From Streblospio benedicti (Eukaryota > Annelida > Polychaeta > Spionida > Spionidae), in assembly GCA_019095985.1 (NCBI GenBank), contig CM032669.1, positions 6,359,843-6,423,842 of the forward strand: DNA of 64,000 nucleotides, read 5' to 3'. The translations under genes were made by a program, and so were the position numbers. Below, in pieces: positions 12,100 through 25,461 of this stretch (positions within the stretch are counted from its first letter, which is position 1; each line of letters begins with the position of its first letter). The notes below the pieces were generated by a model that searched no databases, was not told the DNA's origin, and saw only the letters and a list, made by a program, of their open reading frames with translations.

Positions 12100-12447
12100 G
12101 GGGCGGTCCAGACGAACATCAGGGGGGGCTAGGTCTTTTTTTGAAATAAATAGTTTGTTTCTGCATATGTCCCCCCAAAAAATAATTTGTTTGTATATGT
12201 GTCCAGAAAAAAATAATTTGTTTTTCCTATAAAACAAATTATTTTCATTCACAAAAACTGCACAAAATATTATACTTTTACCGTGTATTTTCGTAACATA
12301 TAAAATGTAACAATGAACATGAAAAAAAAAGTTTGTTGTTCAATGAACACGAAAAAAAAAGTTTGTTTTTGTGGGGTCTCTGAAAAAAATCGTTTGTTAG
12401 CAGGTAAAAAAACCTAGCTCCCCCCTGATTTTCGTCTGGATCGCCCC
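12100..12447. mobile_element. 348-bp MITE with 36-bp inverted ends, TTA target duplication
   Basis: The left end GGGGCGGTCCAGACGAAC matches the right end GGATCGCCCC and beyond in reverse. The ends continue through TCAGGGGGGGCTAGGT. TTA flanks both sides (12097-12099 and 12448-12450). A 3-bp TTA/TAA duplication fits the PIF/Harbinger group. The inside repeats AATAATTTGTTT and GTTTGTT motifs and codes for nothing. Confidence 0.85.
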
Positions 12448-12450
12448 TTA

Positions 12451-13890
12451 CAATGTGTCTATTATTTTACATATTTGATGTGTTGTGAAGAAGTCAAAGT
12501 CTATACGATGACTACTACGTCCCTAAGCCTGGGCAATCCTACTCGGAGACCCGTGATATGGCAGTGCGCCCCACTTGCAGGAACCCTGCCCCTTGGTGCT
12601 AACCAGTGACACCAGGTTTCATAAAAATATGAAGATAAACACCCGAGGTGTTTAAAAAACTATCCCACCTCTCCATTTGAACAGTCAAGAATGTGGAGCA
12701 GACATAATTAAACGTGATATTGTCCGCACAGCTTACTGAAGACGCAAGTTGAACGTTAAGCCCTATCCACAAAAATTGCAAATTGAAGGTGATACTGAGT
12801 TTGAATGTGTAAACAGTATATTGAGTCTATTAATGTGCTAAAATACGGTCCTCATGTCTAATGTTCTTATGTCCTGAATTATACACTGATATCACGGGGA
12901 AACCGGTGAAATGACGGCATGCCAGGGTGCATATTTCGCGGCACGGTTTAACCGGACCCTGGTTACAGTGTGGTGTATCATATGCTCAGTCGGAACAAAG
13001 GGCCTCCGATATTGATTAAATTGTAGTCGTAGCACATGTAGCAGCGATCATACTGCCACGATTCTGACGACGTGTTGTAAGCTGTCGCATGTAGTCATAC
13101 TGGTGAAGGGGATGGGGCTTTACGTTAGCCTCCCGTCGTCACGTAGGTAAAATCACGGCAGTATGGCGGCTAGTGCATAGAAATGTTTTTTCAGTAAATA
13201 CAACTGTGTGCATTGTCATATAGAGGTGTGGACAAGCAGCAGTCACATATAGTCTAAGTGCTGTGGACGGGGCTTTATACACCAGCATAACTAAGCACCA
13301 CTTGATCGACAGTATCAAAGTTTAAGCAAAACTAATCCATTTATTTAATGTGAAATGATAGATTTTATTAACGGATTAGTATTGGTAAAGGCAAAGTAAA
13401 TACTTAAGATTGTTGTGTTTTGTTTAGGGGATTAGATGCAAAGTCTTTCGTGTATATTTTGTTGGGTGAAAAGACCAAGGTTTCAAAACAGTGAAATAGT
13501 GGCATTTCGGCGTGGCTGTGTACCATTATACCTTTTTGTGAGTCTCGTGTATGAGCCGCCTGTCTGTGCGCTGTGTCGTTACACGTGGTGCTCCGCTGCT
13601 TCGCCTGGGCAGCACATCCAAAGCTTGGGTTGTGACCCATTTTCTACAAAAACATTGGCATCATTTAGGGCATATTCTGGATGGATGGACTGTACGCTAT
13701 TAGCACACTTAAAATACTCTTTTCAACTACTTCTCATGGTAAAGCACATCTTCGTATTCGTATTACGCTGGTCAATGCATTATAATTGAGCTTAGTCTTT
13801 CCATACGACTATACAGTATCTATTTACCAATTTGTTTACTTATGCTACATTATTTTTCATAGGCAAAAACGTTAAATAAGATTTGTCATT
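12451..13890. other. No gene seen
   Basis: No splice-flanked exon or recognised repeat was found. Open frames here show no motif. Confidence 0.4.
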
Positions 13891-13895
13891 ATTAG

Positions 13896-14021
13896 CTACC
13901 TGTGAATGCGTGAAGCTGTAGTGTGGGCGATACCGAGAACTCTTCCTATCTCCCGAAAACTTGAGCCTTGCGCTCGCATTGTCAAAATTCGAACTTTTAT
14001 CTCTTGACTGGCATACGGCAT
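13896..14021 (-). mobile_element. Helix-turn-helix fragment, Tc1/mariner-like transposase N-terminus
   Basis: The stretch starting MPYASQEIKVRILTMRAQ, followed by SSFREIGRVLGIAHTTA, has the spacing of the first helix-turn-helix of Tc1-like transposases (helix, G-x-S-x-R-E-I-G/A, second helix, S/T-T-x-S recognition helix). The frame ends at a stop that overlaps a possible donor (CAG|GTAGCT). Only this DNA-binding domain is present and the DDE catalytic part is not seen, but the assembly gap is about 110 bases upstream. It could instead be an exon of a host DNA-binding protein. Confidence 0.5.
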
Positions 14022-14135
14022 GCTGAGTTGCTGACACGTGGTAGGACTCAGTGAAGCATGCATGCTGCCTCCTTTTATAGTCCCAGCATAGTTGTACATG
14101 CTGCACACATATAGTAGACACATTTGCCGATAAAT

Positions 14136-14235
14136 NNNNNNNNNNNNNNNNNNNNNNNNNNNNNNNNNNNNNNNNNNNNNNNNNNNNNNNNNNNNNNNNN
14201 NNNNNNNNNNNNNNNNNNNNNNNNNNNNNNNNNNN
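14136..14235. other. Assembly gap of 100 N
   Basis: Exactly 100 N, the conventional length for a gap of unknown size. The Thr/Glu-rich exon on the minus strand ends within about 75 bases of it. Confidence 0.99.
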
Positions 14236-14306
14236 GTTCATCAATATCTGTTGGTTAGTTTGTTCTTTTAGTCCATGTAGCTATCTTTTAATTTTAGCTT
14301 CTGTGT

Positions 14307-14659
14307 CTATCTTTTGGCCCACTCTGTAGCGACTCGTAGCTTCTGTCGTAAATCTGCCGCTGTAGTTTCTTCTGTAGTAGTTTCTTCTCCTGTAACTTCT
14401 TCTGTACCTGTTTCTGTAGTAGCTTCTGCGGTAGCTTCCTCTGTCATAGCCTCTGTAGTCATTGCTTCTGTAGTAGCGTCTTCTATGACAGGCTCTGTAG
14501 TGGCTTCTTCAATAGTAGTTTCTTCTACCATATCTGCTTCTGTAGTGGCTTCTTCAGTAGTATCTTCTTCGGTGGTTAAATCATTCTGTATTCCCTCTGT
14601 AGTTGAATCTTCCGTCGTGATACCTTCATCTATTGTTGTAAGTTCTTCTGCTTTTGTAT
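14307..14659 (-). CDS. Channel gene (N-half) exon 8: Thr/Glu-rich stalk
   Basis: The acceptor TTTAAG lies at the right edge. The preceding exon ends in phase 1 and the join gives Asp, then TKAEELTTIDEGITTEDST, followed by about 80 residues rich in Thr and Glu (TTEEATAEATTETGTEEVT). Such sequence is typical of extended, O-glycosylated extracellular stalks. The frame stops at 14307, only 72 bases from the assembly gap. No strong donor is visible, so the left border is uncertain: contig-end error, a missed donor, or a true end. The right contig opens directly in Thr-rich mucin sequence, which suggests the stalk continues there. Confidence 0.6.
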
Positions 14660-14756
14660 CTTAAACGCAGAGAAACAGTATTAAGTGAAAGACTGTCAGT
14701 CTAAAGAATATACAGAGCAAAATAAACGTAAACTGCAAATCTGACATGAGAGTTAC

Positions 14757-14959
14757 CTATTATTTCACAAAGAATTAATGCCTTTGTGATAGACACATCA
14801 GTGCTTGAGTACCAGGTGTGATTGTCTGAAAGCATTGCTACAGCGTAACCACCTTTCGAGCTGCTCACATCCCAGTTGGTATAGTTGTAGACGGGAAAGT
14901 CAATAGTGAGGGTTGCGTCGTACGCATCATTCAGGATTGGCAGCCAGTAGTAGTCATCA
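14757..14959 (-). CDS. Channel gene exon 7: second half of lectin domain 2
   Basis: 203 bases with donor GTAACT and an acceptor ending TTGCAG. It encodes DDYYWLPILNDAYDATLTID, then NYTNWDVSS and the closing ALILCEII, the later strands of a C-type lectin fold. The Ca-binding EPN/QPD and WND motifs are absent and only one late Cys is present, so calcium-dependent sugar binding is not supported. Phases 2 and 1 fit exons 6 and 8. Confidence 0.8.
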
Positions 14960-15755
14960 CTGCAACAAAATCTTATTGAAAGATGGCAGGTGAAGGAGGT
15001 AGAGCAGCAGGACCAGCAGAATGAGAAATAGAAAATAAAAACGAATAAGAAACAACAGTACTGTTAAAAAATGTATGTTTAATTTTATCTTGATCATGAT
15101 TGTAACCAGAATATTTATTAGATGCCTGGTAAGAATCTGTCTGTTTATTGTCAGCGAGCTTGCGATGATGTCGCATCACCTTCATCGGGCCAATTGAAAA
15201 CCTCAGATAGTCACATGACTAACATGATGGTGGCAGTCATGTGACAGCAGAGACAAGTATACCGCAGGCAACTAAAGACTTTTAAGACTCAAGTGAAGGG
15301 ACAATTAAATTCTAAGAGAGTGCCAACTGGCCCATAGTCACGGAGCATAAAAAAGATAGATCATATCAAACACACATGTTATACGTCTACTTGTCTACGC
15401 TGTCACACGACTGCCGCCATCATGTAGGTCATGTGACCAACAGTTGTTTTTCATTTGACCTCGATTAAGATGATGACAATTTTCTGCTGGCCAGATGAAG
15501 ATCATGCAACATCATTAAAAGTCTCGTTATCAATAAACCGACAGGTTTCAATAGGTATCTAATGATATTCCTCTTGAAAATAGTAATTTTGATATTCTAC
15601 AATACAATACAATACAATTTATATAGCGTAAATTCCACTAAATGTTCATGTACGCTTGTAGGCCTCCTTAAACAAATGGTGCTTTAGTTGGGATTTAAAG
15701 GATACAAGAGTATATTCTGGTCAAATTTAAATCTTCAGCATCGGCCTATACTCAC

Positions 15756-15948
15756 GGAGCATCTAAGAAGATGTCAAGCGACTTCAAAAAGTCCGTTTTC
15801 TCCTGTGAGTCTATGACGGGCAGGCCGGCGCCTGGTGAGAGGGCGTCGCATACGGCCGCCGCAGTGCTGTAGGTGGCGTATTGCTCCAGTCCCATGAACA
15901 TGTAGCAGTGCGTGGCGTCACCGGAGTCGTACGTGGGGTTGGGACACT
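15756..15948 (-). CDS. Channel gene exon 6: first half of lectin domain 2
   Basis: 193 bases, acceptor CTGTAG and donor GTGAGT. The join from exon 5 makes Glu, then CPNPTYDSGDATHCYMF, the helix with AAAVC, and GLPVIDSQEKTDFLKS, i.e. the first half of a C-type lectin domain. It ends in phase 2 and joins exon 7 to give Pro-Asp-Asp-Tyr-Tyr-Trp. The exon is GC-richer than its intron surroundings. A near-identical exon lies at 897-1089. Confidence 0.85.
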
Positions 15949-16675
15949 CTACAGAAATTGTGTTTCATTGTAGGAAAGAATAGGCGTGGTGTATTGTCAT
16001 GAAAATGGTGTGGAAATGTCTGATCTAAATTTATATGATTTACGATGAGAGTATGTATACCAGAAGGAAACATTCTGTGTCCAGCATGTTTACAAGTGTT
16101 GTAAACGCTGGAAATAGGTGTAACCCCACCTTATCTATTCGGACTTATTAAGTATTATTCATAACATGAACATGGACTTTGACGTATGATGTAACACACT
16201 ATGACACTAAAATACTGGACGCTGGAAAGTTTACCGAAAATACACGGACACTTCAGTATTTTGCAATACATACAACCATTTGAGTTATTTTGCCATGAAT
16301 TTTGGAGCATAAAACAATTATGTTAAGTCTCAGTTGCATTCAAGGTTTGACACAAAACAAACAAAAAACAACAACAAAAAACAAAACAAAAACAAGAAAA
16401 AACAACAACAACAACTAAACAAGAGAGGAAGCAGCCTGCCTCATACGTAGCTACGGCCCTGGTGGATGATTACATACAAACTATAGTTACATTGGACATT
16501 GCATATAGTGTGGTCACTAAAAAAGTACCTTTTCATTCTAATTTCACGTTTCCCCTTATAATGTTTAGAAATATCTTGCAAAAATGTCTTGCATTATCTC
16601 CCCAAACATTGTGAGCCTGGTGTATCTCTAATGGATCTAAAGCTCTATATATCTGGCATCTGGTAAGTATAGATT

Positions 16676-17628
16676 TAAGGGTTATCATATTGGGTTGGGT
16701 GTGATATGAAAATATCATATCTGAAGAGAATCACGAGTGAGCGCAAGCAAACAGGTGATTCTCTACAGATATGATATTTCTCATATCACACCCAACCCAA
16801 TATGATAACCCTTTTCTCACACTCCACCCTCGAAATCATAACAGAAACATATTTATTTTATTCTTTAAACTCAAACTATGCATTTCAATGTCCAAGTGCA
16901 GTATATGCAAATCAGCTTGCAACATAAAAATGAACTCAATTCAAGAGATGGTTAAAAGGTCACAAACACGGTCTATGCATATAAGTAAAGTCATTTTACC
17001 CACCCTTGTGGGCCGCTACATCTGAGAGGGGTAGATTGTATTTTCAAATACATATTCTACTTCTGAAACTTTAAAAACATATATTTTACTGCTAGTGAAA
17101 TAGAATAAAGTTGTGATGTAAAACAGAATTAAATAATGTTTGCACCAAAAAAAAATGAAAATAAATGTTTTAGCCAAGTCACAGAACCTGGCCCCCTCTC
17201 AGATAATTAACTCGTCCAGCCATCTGAGAGGGGTAGGTATTTTTTTAGAATGGATATTTTACTTCTGAATATTTTCAAAATAAACATTTTACTGCTAGTG
17301 AAGCACAATAAAGTTAAGATGTAAAACGGCAAAAATAATGTTTGTTCCACAAAGTTGAAAATAACTAGTTCTGCCAAAGACTAACGACCTAACCCCCCTC
17401 AGATAATCAGCTCGTCCTGTGATGCGGAATCATAGTAATATCACACCACTTCTTTTGACCAATCGGCGCGCTTTATAGCACGAGTTGTAAATATTATAGT
17501 AAAAGTGGGCGGGGTCTAATTACTACGTTACCCATATTTGGACGACGTGATATTTTTCCGGACGGGGTGATATCAGGTATATCAGCACCGCTCTTCATTG
17601 ATAAATACAGCTTGGAGTGTGAGAAAAT
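16676..17628. mobile_element. Insertion of about 950 bases with hairpin head and inverted ends
   Basis: It is absent from duplicated copy A, so it is a recent insertion. The left part (16676-16811) is a near-perfect hairpin with arms of about 55 bases beginning AGGGTTATCATATTGGGTT. The rest is bounded by TTTTCTCACACTCCA at 16811 and its complement at about 17615-17628. Inside, CATCTGAGAGGGGTAG blocks recur at about 17020 and 17222. No protein-coding capacity. Confidence 0.75.
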
Positions 17629-18199
17629 TACTACTAGAGCTTAAACCTATCGGTATCGAATGGCCAAATAATTGTAGAATGCAAATAGATTCAAGCACCA
17701 CAGGTATGCAAGGCTCAAACCTTTTTACAAGCCCAATTCAATGTAGTACAACTACAAATGTCTATGGGATTAGAATACAATTTATTCTGTGTCTGTCAGA
17801 AGCAGTTTATTTCTAATTATATGACTCATATGAATGAAATTTATTGTAAGACATAGAGATTCACCACCAAACAAAATAGAAAAAGTACATATTAATTTAA
17901 TGCGGCATCACTGTGAGGATATGGTAAACGTCATTAATGTTTTGAATATTATATGCTTCAAATCAACATTATAGTGTGACCTATATATGTGTGTTTGTCT
18001 TAGTGTTCAAGATTTTACTAGAATCCTAGGAGCGTTCTGTTCAGATGAGATCGGAGGTACGGCAGTGAGTGTGAGTTACGATAATCATACATGCTGAATT
18101 ATGGTAGTCACTAAAGTGGCTGTATTCAACTGAAATATGTCATAATACATTTGATATACATTAAAAGTACATGCTCTCTAAAATCAATACGCTAAACTC

Positions 18200-19316
<1,117 letters not shown>

Positions 19317-19520
19317 TAAGTCATTAGTTAGTTGTGATAAGTTGTAATGGTGATCAACAAATCAGCTTATTCAGTATGTCATATCAGTAAGCATTTATTC
19401 TATTATTGTTATTGTTGTTATTGTTATTGTTATTACTCATACTTAGTCATGTTTACAACAAATTCTGTAAAGCCAATAAATTTATCTTATCTTATCTTAT
19501 GTCATCTTATCTTATTGTAG

Positions 19521-19840
19521 GTATGAAAATCCCTGTCAAGACGCTCACTGGCAAAATCATTACTTTGGAGGTTGAGCCAACAGACTCCATTGAGGATGTG
19601 AAAGTGGAGATCCTATACAAATTAGGCATTCCCCCAGATGAGCAGAGGTTGATCTTCGATGGAAAGCAGCTTGAAGACGGAAGAACCCTCTCTGACTACA
19701 ACATCCAGAAAGAATCTACCCTTCACTTGGTCCTGCATCTGAGAGGAGGTAGGGAAGTCCCTGTCAAGAACCTCCCCGACTACGATGTCCAGAAAGAAAC
19801 CACTCTTCACTTGGTCCTGTGTGTTAGAGGAGGCCAGTAA
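19521..19840 (+). CDS. UBC-like: Divergent polyubiquitin, exon 2 (unit 4 and a shortened unit 5)
   Basis: The acceptor TTATTGTAG follows a CTTAT-repeat pyrimidine tract. The exon begins GTATGAAAATC, so joining to GGAG restores Gly-Gly-Met. Unit 4 ([20 protein letters not shown]) has F4P, K29E, Q31L, D32Y, E34L, A46D and R72H; R72 matters for recognition by ubiquitin E1. Unit 5 is only 28 residues (REVPVKNL joined to [20 protein letters not shown]) and ends in Gln, so the middle of the domain is lost. Units 4 and 5 are unlikely to work as standard ubiquitin. A polyadenylation signal AATAAA follows at 19871. Confidence 0.75.
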
Positions 19841-19870
19841 AGAGGAAAATATGTGCATTGCAGAACGTAA

Positions 19871-19876
19871 AATAAA
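19871..19876 (+). terminator. Polyadenylation signal of the polyubiquitin gene
   Basis: AATAAA, 31 bases after the stop codon. Confidence 0.55.
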
Positions 19877-20235
19877 AACAATAACACTGGAAAATTTGCA
19901 ACTATGTGATATGACTATATTATGATTTTTGGTTTATTAATCTTGGAATATGCATCATTGTGTTCTCATATATTGCACATTAATATTTAAATTGAAAAAT
20001 TGTTAAAAAATGTAAATAAATATAGATATACCTATTGGTTGTTTTACTTAACATATTTTACAAGACTGTTAACAATATTGTGTGTCAACATATATTTGTC
20101 GGGACCAGGGAGTTGAATCATTGTAGTAACAATATAATACCCATCAGTAGAAAAAAAATAAGCCCCTCCTTTCGAGTTGTCCCAGTTTGGGAGTTTTTGT
20201 TACAATGACGTATATTCAGCATAAGTTTCTCTCAC

Positions 20236-20462
20236 CTACAAGTTTCTGACAGAGCGCCATGCGACTTGTCGTGCAGTCAGTTGCTGTCCAGAAGTGCCCG
20301 TCCTCGACAGTGCCCGTGGCGCAGTGATCACTGGCGCCGCCGGTGGCGCAACAGTCGCGGTAGAAGAGCTGGTACTGCGGGTCCATGGCGCGGTAGTCAG
20401 CTTCCTCTAGTAGCTCCATCCACTTGTTTTGGTGGAGAAACACGTAGTAGGGATCTGTCGAA
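20236..20462 (-). CDS. Channel gene exon 5: second half of lectin domain 1
   Basis: 227 bases, with acceptor CCGTTCCAG chosen because it keeps the phase-2 frame from exon 4, and donor GTGAGA. It encodes STDPYYVFLHQNKWMELLEE, a Cys-rich loop (RDCCATGGASDHCATG) and the closing HFWTATDCTTSRMALCQKLV, the usual end of a C-type lectin fold. Extra Cys residues in the long loop could form additional disulphides. WND and EPN motifs are absent. Confidence 0.8.
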
Positions 20463-21491
20463 CTGGAACGGTTGATGTGAAGAATTTGTCTTTTTATTGT
20501 TATTGACTATAGATGTCATTGTAGAAAAGCATGTTACATCGAAATATGTGGTAGCTGCGTTTTAGAATGAAGGATCAGTGGAATATACAGGGTTTGCTTT
20601 GAACAAGGGGCGGTTGTATAAAAATTGGCCACTGCACACTATTGGGCACTTCTGCTCTGAGATCTGTTCAGAACTGTTGCTGGCTTCACGTAGTTCTTTT
20701 TGTATTTTGGTTATGCTGTATAGAGTCATTAGAGTAGCGGATAGTTAAATTTGAAAATGGCAGAGCAACATTAAAATAAATTACGTTATTATGAAACATT
20801 TTCCTCAGATATTGTAACAAAACGAGTTCTATTAGGGTCTCCAGTGCGCGGCCACACTAGGTGGTCGCTCAGTATAAAGTAGTAACACAGGTTGCACTGG
20901 ACTAAGTATAAGCCCCTGTTACACACACCTTGTAAGGTTGTTATGTTCATACTATGGCCACCTGTAGGATTAAGACCAGTACACCACCACCTAGTACTGA
21001 AGAGCCATTAGGGCTGCAGATTTTGACAAGGCAGGTTCGGACTGCATAGGTAGGGCTGACAACCCATCCCTCTACGGAGGATGGGCCCACATTCACCCAT
21101 CTCTGAGGTCTAGCCTGTGGCTCCCTCATCCCCTGGACGTCTGCTCACTCTGCGTGGACTAGGGACCCGCGTTCGTGTATAAGCAGGAGCTTTCACGCGT
21201 GTCAGCACTGGTGCGAAGTCCTCCCGCGGGAGGCCTTTCGTGAGACCAGGGGTTGCACACCACCTCACACAGCAAGTGGCGAGAGGCTCCCTCGGAGGCG
21301 TCGGCTATAGGCTGGAGAGCCCGGGTGTGAGGTGTTCGCAATGTCTCAAGTACACAACGAGGAGTGCGGTTTGGGAAGTCCAAGCCGTGGAGGCTGCGCT
21401 CACGCATACAACGCCTAAAGGGCGCCATTCAACCCGTCCTGTCGGCTATGTGAACCCCGGCAGGACGTGAGGAGCGACTTTGTTCACAGTT

Positions 21492-21510
21492 TGGTGCCGT
21501 GACCAGGATT
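21492..21510 (+). promoter_or_regulatory. Primer-binding site of LTR copy 1 (tRNA-His type)
   Basis: TGGTGCCGTGACCAGGATT follows the LTR end (TTTGTTCACA) after three bases. TGG-T-GCCGTGA is the complement of CCA plus the tRNA-His acceptor strand. Confidence 0.7.
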
Positions 21511-24099
21511 TCACGGAAGTACAGGCGTGGAAGCAAACCCTGTACACGGATCGGCAGTATGAAGTCCGCCGGAACTCCACACCCCGGACTTCTGTCCACC
21601 GGAACGGACCGGCCATCACGGGCCGAGGAATCATATCCCGGAGCTGCACTACGGGATGAAACCCGAACCCTCGGAACAAATTCGGACCCCCGATTTCCGG
21701 GCGATGAAATAAATACGCGTGATGTTCGGGTGAGAGACAACTCGTATCTCACTCGACGTCAGCCACGGACTTCCACTCATGGAATGGCAACGCGTAGTAG
21801 CTCGCATGAACCTATGCATTTCGTGGGTATGACTGGAGGAGTGAGAACCAGGCCTCAGTGCCAGCTCACACCAGCTTACCGGGCACCGACTCGTATTGCC
21901 AAATACGGGGATTCGTTTCTCACTGGGCGAGGCCCCCGTAGCCCGGGTGGCCCCAGTATCGCCGCAGATGGATTGGGGAGCAGCATTCGAGGATGGAAAG
22001 GAGCTCGGGACCACCCGAGAGCTCGGGCAACGTATCGGACATCACACTATAGCAGAGGAAAACACGTTCGACGTTACACGTTGTTTCTCCAACTGCCCGG
22101 GAGCACCCACCGTATATGAACGGGCATGCCGTGTTCAATACGGAGGCTCACCGCTGGATGTATCATACGGGCTTTGCCGTGTTGGATACAGGCTCGCCGT
22201 GTTGGTTGTGATGTTGGGAACACCAAATGAGGAGGATAACAGCTCTCTGACCGAAACAGGAAGCAGTTGTGACACCAGCAGCATGTTGGGGATGTTCAGG
22301 GAGTTCACACCCTCCCGGAGGAAAACTTCGGCCGACAACATCGTATCCGGGATGTGACAGGACTTCCTCCCCCGGCAGCCGAGAAACGGGTGGACAGGAG
22401 ATGGGATGAAACAATCAGGAAAACCCGGGAAATCAGCAGGAAACGGAGCGACCGTCGGTAACGGGCGGCCCGTAACAAACGGAGCGCCCCGTAAACATCA
22501 GACGGAGTGGAGTGTAAATCAACGGACACACCACCGGGACACACCGCCGGGAGGCGAGCATCCCGTGTTATACGAGGTGCCCCGGACGCCATGGGCGGCC
22601 CGCAATGAAGACATAGGAGTTCCAGACACTAGAGAGGCGGATAAGGACTCTGCACCGAACCGGGTTGATACGGATCACGGAGGTGAGCAGAATGACTCGG
22701 GAAAGGAGATCAGTGAGGATGCCAAGGTGGCCGACCCGACGTCTCGGGTAAACAAGCAGAAACAGCCAACGCTTGCTGATCTAGTGTAAGAAAGCGAGTC
22801 CGCTCTTGAGGAAGGGGAAAAAGACATGAAACGTCATGTTCTCCTCAAGAAGCAAACTGAGATGAGGGAAAGTGGTGTGGAGGCACCCCTTGTGCCAGCA
22901 CCCAACCCTATCACGAGGGCTGTCGAACCCCTAAAACTCGACCCATCAAGCTGGGGTACCCCAGGTGCCCCATTCAGAGAAACATAACGGCAATCACAGC
23001 TCCCCTCCATCATCCCCCAACAGGAGGCAGTAGGTGCCGACAGGGGGTGGAGCTGCAGACAAGGAACAGCGCCTGCGGGTGCAATTGGAGGGCTGGAGGC
23101 GACGTGGCGACGTCCACGAAGTCAACCAGCCATTGGACATCAGCCAGGATCAGCCACGAGGGACGGGGTGGCCCGCGCACACGCGGGGCCTCGTTCTTCT
23201 ATGGAACATAGTGACAGGGGAGCCATGAAACAAGGATCAGTTTCTCCCCCACAGGGTGCTTAATCCGTCTGCATAGGCCGATTATTAAAACCCCCTGTGC
23301 GTCGCTGGATGAGTACACCCTTCAGGAACACTGCTACAAATTTGGAGAAAGCAACCCGAACAACCGGACACCACTACGAGTGGCAAAGCTCGAGGAACGG
23401 ACCTCCCGTATTGGATACGGGCCTGCCGTATTGCAACGGGCACCCCGTGTTGGAACGGGCTTGCCGTAATGAATACGGGCTCTCGGGCTTTGCGAGAAAT
23501 GAATTCTCGGGCCGCTAACTGGAGGCTCGGGGACACGAGCCGGTGCACGGATAACACTTTTGAGCGACATTTTGACTAGGCTCGGGCACACGAGTCAACG
23601 CTCGGGTGACACTATTTCGGACATCACCACTGCCATCGGCCTTTGCATTTACCATGTTTTTTCCGGGGTCTGTTGTATTCAATTGTATTATATTGTGATA
23701 TAGTTGGGTATGTCAGGCCTCTGTTAGGGTGAATGCATGTGTCTATGGTTGTTAGCGGATCACAGCTCGGATGACAAGGAGTCTCTCCTGGGTGATCCCA
23801 TCATAGTGAGCTTTCGGGATAGGGTCAAACCTTTCCCAAAGTTTGCAAGCCGGATGGGACCCAGACATGGATGGACTACAATGCAGTTGTTCTTGGAAGT
23901 ATGGAGTCTACAGAGACTCTAGATCGTGGAATCGACCCTACACAGACCCCCACATTGGAGTGGGCGAGGGTGTCTCACAGACAGGCTGACTGGAACAATG
24001 CATGATGTGAGTGCAAAAAGGATTACGCGCGCTGCTGGACGTAGAAGCATAGGAATGCGCGATTGGCCCACGCTCGTGCCCGCGACACACTAGCATTTC

Positions 24100-24770
24100 T
24101 ATGTGGAATCCGAGGTGCGTGTGGACGAGGAGGAACTTCTGATACGCAGACAAGGAAATGAAGAATCGGTGCGGGGATCATTCCCCAGTTGCTCTACCTG
24201 GCACGGAAAGGATGTAGTACGCCGGGAGGCAGCAGAGTTGGGTTTGTCATCAGCTTCGCTGCGGCGAACATATGGCGATCTCATATTGCAGCCTGGAATC
24301 ACACTAGCTGCCATTCAGACGGAGTTGGTGCGACGGGAGGGCCGGGATGAACCGGGCGGATGCCGCACCTTCATGGCACAGGAAAGGGAGCAGGCAAATA
24401 ATCAGAAGCCACAACGTGTTCGCATTGCCACCGTCGTTAAGGAGACACTCTCGCAGCAGGGAGTGGGAAAAGGCGGAAAGTCCGGACAGGCTGACATAGC
24501 CCAGACGAAGGACAAGGATATGAGCGAGAGGGCATCGAGAACCGGTCGTGGCAACGCTCGCGGGCGAGGTTGCGGCCGAGGACGTGGCAGTAATGCGGTA
24601 TCAGGAGGTCCAGTGCCAATGGGTCGTGGAAGGGGGCTTGGTCCACTCATCGAGAGCTGCTGGGAGTGAGACAAGCCAGGTCATGTGCCCATGGACTGCT
24701 CGGAAACGACCGAACATGAACTTGGTGGAAGACAAGGACCCGGGTGCTTCAGGTGAAGCCACCGGGTAGT
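24100..24770 (+). pseudogene. Gag remnant of LTR copy 1
   Basis: The Gag-like part has a charged region (DEEELLIRRQGNEESVR), a segment GDLILQPGITLAAIQTELVR shared with the second copy, and a Gly-Arg-rich tail (GRGNARGRGCGRGRG), then a CCHC-type knuckle region. It resembles RNA-binding C-termini of Gag from LTR elements. Fossil. Confidence 0.6.
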
Positions 24771-25461
24771 ATCCCTAGTTAGAAATTCCCCAGTAAAAAG
24801 CCACGTTAGGGTATAAGAATGTGGGCTTCCTGGTCAGAATTCCTGATTAGATTCGGGGGCGGGTAGCTAATCGAGCCACGAGGGGTGGAACTCCCTCCCT
24901 ATCTCTCTCCGATGCCGAATGTAGTATGCCCGAGAGGGCCAGTACGTAGTAAAGCCAGAGATGGCCAGGATAGTGCAAGATGTAGCAGTCGGTACTAGGG
25001 CCCTATGTGACTTGTGACGATCAATGCGTCCCCTGGTCGTTGAGGAGAGTTGGGAGTTGGGGGAGTCTGGGCCACTTCTTTCACAATATATCTATCCGAA
25101 GACCATTTTAGTATAAATGAAGACCGTTGATATTCGTTCATTATATTAATGCATAAATCTCGGCGAAAATCATGCTAATGCAGCTTGTATGGCATAATGA
25201 ATGATCTGTCTAGTTTAAGTAACCAAAGAATAGTTTATGCCATCAAAAACAAACCATAACTGTCTGCCCACCCGCTAAACCAAAGGAACCGAAAACAACA
25301 TAGTTCAAACAAAAACTAGTACACATTCAGAAGCTTGTTCAGTAAAATCCCTTGCAGTTGCTTCTGCTCTCTTCTAACGTAGCTCCACTCAACAAGATCT
25401 GACAAAAAGAACGATAAAAAAGACTAACAATGAAAAAACAACAACCTGAAAACTTACTCAC

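Larger units (their letters stand above)
20825..25080 (+). mobile_element. Gag-only LTR retroelement, copy 1, broken
   Basis: A GC-rich block in AT-rich DNA. It has a 5' LTR-like region (about 20.83-21.49 kb), a primer-binding site complementary to the tRNA-His 3' end (21492-21510), a long leader and Gag-like open stretches ending in a Gly/Arg-rich tail and a zinc-knuckle-like segment near 24.66 kb. No reverse transcriptase, protease or integrase was seen, so it is a non-autonomous element that would need a partner's enzymes. No right-hand LTR was found. It is related to the element at 54.08-60.52 kb. Both copies are decayed, with many breaks. Confidence 0.75.

Noticed and set aside
21240-22790. 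Several GC-rich ORFs at 21.2-22.8 kb as host genes
   Set aside because: They recur in the same order at 59.0-60.4 kb within a second LTR copy, have no host-type domain, and belong to the element's leader and Gag region.
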